Source: Endotrypanum monterogeii (taxonomy: Eukaryota > Euglenozoa > Kinetoplastea > Trypanosomatida > Trypanosomatidae). From it: DNA of 24,349 nt. Within the stretch, counting starts at the first letter, position 1. Every line of letters begins with the position of its first letter. The stretch covers positions 896,034-920,382 of the forward strand of contig CM007318.1 of the NCBI GenBank assembly GCA_000333855.2. The letters are read 5' to 3'. The notes under the pieces are model-generated. The model was not told the origin of the DNA. It did not search any database and saw nothing but the letters and a program-made list of their open reading frames with translations. Shown one piece after another: positions 19,001-24,349 of the stretch. The translations under genes and the position numbers were made by a program.

Positions 19001-20495
19001 CGCACAGCTCCAGGAGCAGAAGCATGTCCGTCACACCACGCAATCGCAACGGCGGCGAGGCAGTGAGCGACCCAGCAGCAGCGGGCGTTCCCGCTGAATC
19101 AACTACACTTGTAACCAAAGTTTGGGTCTCCCCAAGAGCGCCAGTGGGAAATGTAGACAAGGGAAGTTTACCGACTGTCGTGCCGCATACTTTTTCCAGT
19201 GCTGCTTCCCCACGTGCCTCTGCGCAATCCAAAAGTGTATCACCAAAGGATGGAAGCGCTGGCGCCGTCTTGGAAGTCAGATTTGGAGTAGCCGGCAAAG
19301 GTGTAGGCTTAGGCGGCGTGACGACTGGGGCATTGTTTTCAGAAAGTGGAGCAGTGATCTGATCGTGGAATGGCACACTGATGTCACCTCTGTCGCACAC
19401 ATCAGCATCCCCTTGCTCAAGACAATTGGATAAAGCCCGCGTAATCATCTGCAGTGCCTTCTGTGCCTCGTCAATGAGGATGGGTGAAAGCCCCGGCGGA
19501 CGAGCGCAGAGCCCAAGCAGAGTACGGAAGATACCTACAAGACGAGCGTCGTGCACACACAGCTGTTGCGTCTGAAAAGAAGAGGGTTGAGTATCAGTAC
19601 TCGTTTTTCGACTGAGGCGCGGTGCAGCAGCAGCCTTCAGCGCCACAATCATTGCGAAACACAGTCGTTCACTTGACTCCTTCAACTGCACTACGTCAAC
19701 CGCCGCCAGCACCGCGTCTACGAGGCAGTCACGCATGTTCTCCCTTGCCCCCACCGTTTCGTCAACCACCAATCTTCCGTCCTTAGATGATGCAACCTGG
19801 ACGCCATCTCCACTTGTCGGCAGCGCATGCTTCTTACCGCCCAAGAGCTTCGAAAAAAATAGCTTTGCCCCACTTGCGGTCGACTCCGCCACCGCGAATG
19901 TGGGGGCCGGCGCCACCAACTCCAACGGCAAAACCCCACTTGTAAGGACGACAGCAGCCAACTCGAGTGCGGCCGTCAGCATTCGCACCGAGTAGCGAGC
20001 CGTGCCTCCGCTTTCGCCAACGATCGCCATACGACAGGCATACACTAGCTTGCAGATTTCCTCGTCATTGCAGAGATACTGCTGGAGGGGACTGCTGGAA
20101 GGGGTCGGGATAGATGGGAAATCGGGCGAGCTGGAAGGTGCAGGTGGCAATACACCAACAGATCGTGACGCTTCAACGGCATTCATGCTGGATACTGACA
20201 TCACCCGGGACGCCTCAGTCCGTTCAATTGTGGCATTCGTTTTCGCACCGGGTGACCGTGGTAGCGACGCGTCGAGGTACGGAGGGAAAGCGGAGGATGC
20301 CGACTGCGAGGCACCTACCCGCTTGGACGGCGTCGATTGAGCCGATAGATGAAGCCGATGCTGATGAGTCTCCTGTAAGCAGCGTTTTAGTGACTTGTTG
20401 ACCGCAATCAAAACTCTACTCTCCTTCGCACCGCTCTTCATCTCCGCCAAAAGACGCGTGCATGCGTCGAGTATCTCCTCCATATCCCTTTCCAT
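15987..20495 (-). CDS. BIG-type ARF guanine-nucleotide exchange factor, N-terminal half with Sec7 domain
   Basis: Predicted to activate ARF GTPases by GDP/GTP exchange at Golgi or endosomal membranes. The frame starts at an ATG (20495) and reads 1,502 codons; the last 24 follow the A9 frameshift and are spurious. By region: residues 1-350 are DCB-like; the HUS box NYDC is at about 690-693; the Sec7 domain is about 846-1144, followed by the start of the HDS1 region. In Sec7, motif 1 reads FKLLGEAQ with the exchange glutamate at about E1058 (usual form LPGEAQ; the proline is replaced by Leu). Motif 2 contains SICMLNTDAHSP, then NKGISEGSDID. A Ser/Thr/Ala-rich insertion of about 100 residues (about 889-990) separates AIEYL from IAVFL inside the domain. 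Other low-complexity stretches (about 40-140, 400-480) make it longer than animal BIG proteins (about 1,850 aa). No membrane segment. Confidence 0.92.
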   Translation of the reverse strand: MERDMEEILDACTRLLAEMKSGAKESRVLIAVNKSLKRCLQETHQHRLHLSAQSTPSKRVGASQSASSAFPPYLDASLPRSPGAKTNATIERTEASRVMSVSSMNAVEASRSVGVLPPAPSSSPDFPSIPTPSSSPLQQYLCNDEEICKLVYACRMAIVGESGGTARYSVRMLTAALELAAVVLTSGVLPLELVAPAPTFAVAESTASGAKLFFSKLLGGKKHALPTSGDGVQVASSKDGRLVVDETVGARENMRDCLVDAVLAAVDVVQLKESSERLCFAMIVALKAAAAPRLSRKTSTDTQPSSFQTQQLCVHDARLVGIFRTLLGLCARPPGLSPILIDEAQKALQMITRALSNCLEQGDADVCDRGDISVPFHDQITAPLSENNAPVVTPPKPTPLPATPNLTSKTAPALPSFGDTLLDCAEARGEAALEKVCGTTVGKLPLSTFPTGALGETQTLVTSVVDSAGTPAAAGSLTASPPLRLRGVTDMLLLLELCGRIVLLTPLFSISRSLSGSSGGLESGDTAVLEIEHYRDVTAHHTAQQSSSAKNIGTATEEGSSLTSFPSASLSVHTLVTALNFLLYSIVNGGPQFRKCSDIVQVLRRVVVPAVIRTSISVDLDVFRLSVNVLLSCCLRFAPQMMMETSTVFRHVYFRVLDSSFTSLEHKLLVLDAFGSYIEEPQLLLGLFLNYDCNTHSQSIYEMMIHYLGALAMPPAQQVCNSGLAADLRRVLTVRLEYDRPLALRRKALVSLLQVSDSNLQWIERFECDQEEESHTKMPRNGASAQDDANNKGPYIGAGASTLEHEPSDDGAGRNIIQPQLPSARWTTSSMSGGGPDSGLVTTANVEALLQARRYKDAFKRFLDLFNREATPGAAIEYLCTSVLIPENTDDTVNTASELLTTAEAQAPLANRADIVPVSTTVTASSSAGGSGGACGEKTETSSSAHTASRGIEVSKDEHEDAVPTSSAPVAPVSTSTATTTADADGVAPPSARQIAVFLRDHEDYIDKIVLGDYFAKCFRHPLSRVILEEWIGLHDFSGMTLDEALRLFLGGFKLLGEAQVVDKTMELFAAQYYRQNPSIFGSADTAFILSFSICMLNTDAHSPHIKNKMTKEGFLQNNKGISEGSDIDPSILGGIYDRITKEEIVLRPSPKCGTQPSMHASTAASAGEFDGGRRSNKVTTNLLDSLPLLRHLSPIAAAITDKVLLPMDAVGIGLFNSAQRKRQEMYQQELRATLREVMDTLQKASTNDAAHHAMFVTATSIENALPMWEVTVDVACDILLLSLQQMLEDAENYVPPQGSSSLSSVVNERETGAMHERVSAYMDDTQNADHFKAILLGLHSTIRVCCAFENVSHTEQLLERMFDLTRLTTAVVVTSVPSLRVAVQTSIPFTRLQILSTFLNLFVQCGSSFNTRGWQAAYKAISLVDALANGIEGMWQRQARRLLGTTQMTKDTHLTSPRQPKSAATLAVSLDSSSLKKKQRCPRGDRTGGAAARRPLVWCCS
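16059..16067 (-). other. Frameshift site: run of nine A's (coding strand) in the BIG-type GEF gene
   Basis: Upstream, the reading is SSL-KKK then QRC and on to a stop 24 codons later. With eight A's instead of nine, it reads SSL-KK-NSAVPVG and continues in the 3' frame to 13232, giving exactly 2,420 codons plus stop. The HDS1 region begins in the upstream frame and finishes in the downstream one, so a single ancestral gene is near certain. The site lies in a poorly conserved linker. Cause: most simply a homopolymer assembly error; alternatives are a true mutation or transcriptional/ribosomal slippage. Confidence 0.85.
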
Positions 20496-20501
20496 GACTG
20501 T

Positions 20502-20527
20502 TGGTGGTGGTGGTGGTGGGGGGGGGG
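20502..20527. repeat. (GGT)n and poly-G tract just upstream of the GEF start
   Basis: GGT units followed by a run of about ten G's on the plus strand. On the coding strand this is a C-rich block ending three bases before an AG at 20499-20498, itself only 2 nt from the ATG. Confidence 0.85.
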
Positions 20528-20556
20528 AGAAAACTGAGTATTAAACTAAACAGCCG

Positions 20557-20615
20557 CTGACACCGAGTCACAATAAGTGAAAGAAATGTGAAATAGGAGA
20601 GAAAAATGTCTGCAT
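20557..20615 (-). promoter_or_regulatory. Candidate spliced-leader acceptor of the GEF gene
   Basis: A U/C-rich tract on the minus strand (about 20575-20615) is followed by its first AG at 20558-20557, giving a 61-nt 5' UTR. A competing AG at 20499-20498 after the poly-C/(ACC)n block would leave almost no 5' UTR beyond the spliced leader. Inference from established trypanosomatid splicing signals. Confidence 0.42.
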
Positions 20616-21772
20616 GTGACGCACCGAAGGACTTCAGTCGTTGAAAACGTATAGCGTTTCAAATGAAAAAAAAAAGCTAGTGACGACACGCACACCACCC
20701 TCAGAAAAAAAAAGAAAGAGGGAAGAGAAGTTGGGAGACGCCACACCTCCCACACACATGTAGAGGTGCTCGACAGAGGGAGGGTACAGTTGCTACGGGA
20801 AGCAGCAGAAACCCAACCCACCAATTCCTCAGAAAAGATAAAACAGGAAGACGAGAAGAAAGAGGAAAAAGTAAAGACTTCTGGGAAAACAGAGAACACT
20901 GATAAAAGAAGACAGCGGTGCACAAATATGATCCGGTGCGCCTACATGCAAAGTGGGGAAAATGAAACGAAAAAGCGCATGCAGGGGCTGGAGACATGAT
21001 GCGAGCGGCAGTCACCACATACACGCACACATTTACACGCCCTACTCCCACTCCCCTCTTTTCTCTATCGTTAACATATTTGTCACCAGTCGAAAGCGAG
21101 CCTCCCTGTCGCTCCTATGCATGTTAATGTGATCCTCAAAATTCACTGATGTATGTTGACACGAAAGGAAAAAAGGGGAGGCACATACACCTGACGCATA
21201 TACCCTACGAAAACCTCCCATAGAAGAAAGTCTGCATCATCGATGTCATTTGGGTTCGGTGATCTGATCGATGTTGACCAGAAGAAAAAGAGGGAGTTGG
21301 ATATTTGTAGAGCGAGGAACTACAATGAGAAGCAGAGGACAGCTGTCTTTTCCGTGAAGGAAATAGGACTGAATTCAAACCAATGCATTTTCCCTGACAG
21401 CGCTTTCTTGTATTGTGAATGCTCGACTCTAGATACACACTTTGTTTTTTTTTTTGTGGGGGGGGGGAGGGCAACATTTAGGAGAGGATATCACACCTCC
21501 TGCTTTTCGTATTTGTTTTTCTTATTTTGCGCACCTACCTCACACCCCCTTCTGTGCATATATGACTGTACAGATGTGTGTATCTATACGGACGCAAGCT
21601 GAAGAAAATATAATCTTTAGAAAAAAAAAACACCAAAAAACGAAAAAAAAAAAGATGTACCTTCATCAGAAGTCAACTTTTCTCAATGCCTCCTCGCTGT
21701 AACACATACGCACACGAGACAAAAAAAAATACCTGGTAAAGAGTAGTACACAACAGAAAAACTGATCTGGCT
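20616..21772. other. Spacer between the coiled-coil gene and the GEF gene
   Basis: About 1.2 kb without a recognisable gene. The left part is purine-rich on the plus strand, and homopolymer runs (T11 then G9 near 21447-21468, several A runs at 21619-21656) dominate the right part. Most should be 3' UTR of the coiled-coil gene. A plus-strand frame at 21243-21602 was examined and not accepted. Confidence 0.55.
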
Positions 21773-24349
21773 CTATTGTAGTATAGGTCTCAGTTCGTTG
21801 CGGAAGGCGTCTAGCGAGCCAGCTGAGTTGCTCATGGTGTCCTTGGACTTTGAAAGCGCAGCCATGGTTAGCTTTAGCATTCGGCGAAGGTCATAGTTGA
21901 GATCTTCGGATTTTTTTAGCTTATCAAACCACTCCCTCGACTCTGCCAGCTCAGTATCTTTTCTGTGGATAGCAGCCTCTGCATCGCGCAGCTGACCCTC
22001 AGTTGCTGCGATGTGAGCAAGAAGACGTCCCCTATCGTCGCTGGACTCCGAAAAAGCGCTTTGCAGCTGCTTCACCTTGTCGAGTTCCTTTTGCATCCGG
22101 AACACTTCCGCGTCAGAGTCAGCCCGTAGACGCAATGCACTTTCCTCGCCCTCACGAGCCTCTTGAAGCATCGATGACATTTCCTCCAGTCGCCCCAAAG
22201 CATCAGAAACCTCTTGACTCTTGCCTTCTAGAACCTGCTCCATCTCCCGCATCTGAGAATCGTGCTCGTCAATGACGCCCTCCATTTCCTCTTTCAGATC
22301 CTCGATTTCGGCTGTCTTCTCCTGCAGCTCGGCAGTAGTATCGGCGAGTAGCTTGCGCAAACGTGACAGGTCATCCTGAAGTCCATTATGTAACGTGTTG
22401 TCCTGATCTGTTTGATCCCGTAGGCGGATAATCTGGTCTTGAAGTACAGAAAGTTGTTTTTCGTGCTCATTATTCTCGTCCCGGCGGACCTCTTGCAAAT
22501 TGAACAGCTCTTGCTCTCGAGCAGCGAGACGCTGAAGAAGGTCCTTTTCGTCCTCACGACTTTGATGCTTAGCAAAGTCATCTAAATCTTTGATAACCTG
22601 ATTGTACTGATCGGTCTTTTCCTGGAGCTCTTCGAGGAGGTCTTGTATACGATAATTGAGGGCCTCAAGATCCAACGTCATGCTTTCGACCTGACCTGCC
22701 TTCTCCGTGGCCCTGTTCTCAGCAGAGTATAAATCGTGCCGCAGGTCACCCAACTCCTTCCGGACCGCACTTAGCTCCATCTCAGTAATATCCTTCTCTT
22801 TGACGAGTTGTGCAACTTCATCCCGAAGGCTTTCCATTTCTTCTCGAGCTTTATCATCCTCTACAATACTGCGTAGCTGCACGAGCTCTTTTTCCTTGGT
22901 CTCCAGCAACAAAATAGCATCTCTTTCTGCAATGCGCGCAGCACCTAGCAACTCAACAAGATCTTCGAGCTTCGCAACACCCTCCGCATTGACAGCATCG
23001 GCATCACCGAATATTTTATAAGCGTCCTCCAACTTATCTGTTAGCAAGTCCAGCTCAGCCTGAAGTCGCTTGACCTCGTCCCGCGCCTCTTCCAGATCAC
23101 TGCTGAGACGCTCCTCCTCATTTCTGAAAATTAAACTCACACGTTCAAGCTCTCGTTGCTTTTCCTCTGCCAGTTCGAGAGCCACCCGTTCTGCTTCTCG
23201 CGCGTCTTCGTAAGCTTTCAACAGGGACTCCAGCTGAGATAAAACATCCTCACCTTCCTCTCTGTGACCACCATCCGTGTGCATACCATCCACCATTCGG
23301 TTGATGAGACTCTCCATCTCCTGAGCCCTCTCCACATTCAATCGACTCTCCGTCCTCAGCTGCTCCACGGCAGCACCACGGTCGCGGTACTCCTCCACCG
23401 TCACGGCGTACAGCGGCTCGTCCGCGATCTGCTGCGGCTCCAGCGCCTGCGCCGCAGCCTCATCCGCGGGCACCGGCTCGCCCAGCGCAGCAAGCGTGTC
23501 GTCGGCGTCGCGCGCCTCCAGCGCAGCGTTGCGCTTCTCGCGGAAGGCAGCCACCTCGGCTGACAGCGCCTCCGCCAGCGCCCTCTGCTCCTCCAGCTCC
23601 GCCGTCAGCTGCTCCACGGCAGCACCACGGTCGCGGTACTCCTCCACCGTCACGGCGTACAGCGGCTCGTCCGCGATCTGCTGCGGCTCCAGCGCCTGCG
23701 CCGCAGCCTCACCCGCGGGCACCGGCTCGCCCAGCGCAGCAAGCGTGTCGTCGGCGTCGCGCGCCTCCAGCGCAGCGTTGCGCTTCTCGCGGAAGGCAGC
23801 CACCTCGGCTGACAGCGCCTCCGCCAGCGCCCTCTGCTCCTCCAGCTCCGCCGTCAGCTGCTCCACGGCAGCACCACGGTCGCGGTACTCCTCCACCGTC
23901 ACGGCGTACAGCGGCTCGTCCGCGATCTGCTGCGGCTCCAGCGCCTGCGCCGCAGCCTCACCCGCGGGCACCGGCTCGCCCAGCGCAGCAAGCGTGTCGT
24001 CGGCGTCGCGCGCCTCCAGCGCAGCGTTGCGCTTCTCGCGGAAGGCAGCCACCTCGGCTGACAGCGCCTCCGCCAGCGCCCTCTGCTCCTCCAGCTCCGC
24101 CGTCAGCTGCTCCACGGCAGCACCACGGTCGCGGTACTCCTCCACCGTCACGGCGTACAGCGGCTCGTCCGCGATCTGCTGCGGCTCCAGCGCCTGCGCC
24201 GCAGCCTCACCCGCGGGCACCGGCTCGCCCAGCGCAGCAAGCGTGTCGTCGGCGTCGCGCGCCTCCAGCGCAGCGTTGCGCTTCTCGCGGAAGGCAGCCA
24301 CCTCGGCTGACAGCGCCTCCGCCAGCGCCCTCTGCTCCTCCAGCTCCGC
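21773..24349 (-). CDS. Large coiled-coil protein with 83-residue tandem repeats, C-terminal part (start outside window)
   Basis: The frame is open to the right edge, so the start is missing; at least 858 residues are in the window. The right part is four nearly identical 83-residue repeats, rich in Ala/Glu and partly heptad-like (LEEQRALAEAL segment), with a proline-containing break (LGEPVPAGEA). It is followed by about 525 unique residues of almost continuous Glu/Lys/Leu coiled coil (21776-23355) and a short C-terminal end with SAGSLDAFRNELRPILQ. No catalytic motif or membrane segment is seen. Such proteins in trypanosomatids are often cytoskeletal or flagellar (for example flagellum attachment zone proteins), and many repeat proteins are strong B-cell antigens; both are general knowledge, not shown here. 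The repeat part is clearly more GC-rich than the unique part. I cannot name the gene. Confidence 0.9.
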   Translation of the reverse strand, partial: AELEEQRALAEALSAEVAAFREKRNAALEARDADDTLAALGEPVPAGEAAAQALEPQQIADEPLYAVTVEEYRDRGAAVEQLTAELEEQRALAEALSAEVAAFREKRNAALEARDADDTLAALGEPVPAGEAAAQALEPQQIADEPLYAVTVEEYRDRGAAVEQLTAELEEQRALAEALSAEVAAFREKRNAALEARDADDTLAALGEPVPAGEAAAQALEPQQIADEPLYAVTVEEYRDRGAAVEQLTAELEEQRALAEALSAEVAAFREKRNAALEARDADDTLAALGEPVPADEAAAQALEPQQIADEPLYAVTVEEYRDRGAAVEQLRTESRLNVERAQEMESLINRMVDGMHTDGGHREEGEDVLSQLESLLKAYEDAREAERVALELAEEKQRELERVSLIFRNEEERLSSDLEEARDEVKRLQAELDLLTDKLEDAYKIFGDADAVNAEGVAKLEDLVELLGAARIAERDAILLLETKEKELVQLRSIVEDDKAREEMESLRDEVAQLVKEKDITEMELSAVRKELGDLRHDLYSAENRATEKAGQVESMTLDLEALNYRIQDLLEELQEKTDQYNQVIKDLDDFAKHQSREDEKDLLQRLAAREQELFNLQEVRRDENNEHEKQLSVLQDQIIRLRDQTDQDNTLHNGLQDDLSRLRKLLADTTAELQEKTAEIEDLKEEMEGVIDEHDSQMREMEQVLEGKSQEVSDALGRLEEMSSMLQEAREGEESALRLRADSDAEVFRMQKELDKVKQLQSAFSESSDDRGRLLAHIAATEGQLRDAEAAIHRKDTELAESREWFDKLKKSEDLNYDLRRMLKLTMAALSKSKDTMSNSAGSLDAFRNELRPILQ
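23356..24349 (-). repeat. 249-bp in-frame tandem repeat array (at least 4 copies)
   Basis: Copies at 23356-23604, 23605-23853, 23854-24102 and 24103-24349 (cut by the window edge). The period is exactly 249 bp, so the frame is kept. The only difference I find is T instead of C at 23463 in the leftmost copy, changing Gly to Asp (PADEAA versus PAGEAA). The array continues past the window by an unknown number of units. Confidence 0.95.

Noticed and set aside
21243..21602. Plus-strand 119-codon frame beginning MSFGFGDLIDV
   Set aside because: It is on the opposite strand to every other gene, its second half is a homopolymer translation, and no splice signal fits.
1..24349. CRISPR array, integrated phage or mobile element with transposase
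   Set aside because: The genome is eukaryotic, the only long regular repeats are in-frame coding repeats or microsatellites, and no transposase or reverse-transcriptase motif was seen.

Overview
The window looks like nuclear DNA of a trypanosomatid, most likely Leishmania or a close relative. The evidence is that all convincing genes are long, intronless and on the minus strand. They are separated by kilobases of microsatellite- and homopolymer-rich spacer whose minus strand is pyrimidine-rich, and pyrimidine tracts followed by an AG (candidate spliced-leader acceptors) lie just upstream of several start codons. This is the layout of a directional, polycistronically transcribed gene cluster, read from right to left. 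I cannot name the species or chromosome from sequence alone.

Layout in the direction of transcription. (1) From the right edge to 21773 is the C-terminal part of a coiled-coil protein. It carries at least four nearly identical 83-residue repeats (249 bp period) followed by about 525 residues of unique coiled coil; its start lies outside the window. (2) 20495 to 13232 is a very large ARF guanine-nucleotide exchange factor of the BIG (Sec7) class. It has a HUS box, a Sec7 domain with the catalytic glutamate, and HDS1/HDS2-like helical domains. In this sequence it is broken by a one-base frameshift at a run of nine A's on the coding strand (16059-16067), giving two overlapping open frames. Removing one A gives one frame of 2,420 residues. 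The Sec7 domain also has a roughly 100-residue low-complexity insertion. (3) 13231 to 9103 is a 4.1 kb spacer. It contains a GC-rich island (about 11.13-11.95 kb) with what may be a decayed membrane-protein frame or an old degenerate retroposon. (4) 9102-7750 and 3455-2286 are two related PP2C-type (PPM) Ser/Thr phosphatases, each with a different low-complexity N-terminal extension. Between them lie a possible small basic protein (7499-7245, uncertain) and a 3.8 kb spacer. (5) 2285-1 is spacer with no recognisable gene.

Functionally the genes appear unrelated (cytoskeleton-like coiled coil, Golgi/endosomal ARF activation, protein dephosphorylation), which is normal for trypanosomatid gene clusters. 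No tRNA, rRNA, CRISPR, transposase or virus-like gene was found. The observations most worth checking are the frameshift that splits the BIG-type GEF, the insertion inside its Sec7 domain, the homogenised repeat array, the paired PP2C genes with shared departures from the family motifs, and the GC-rich island.
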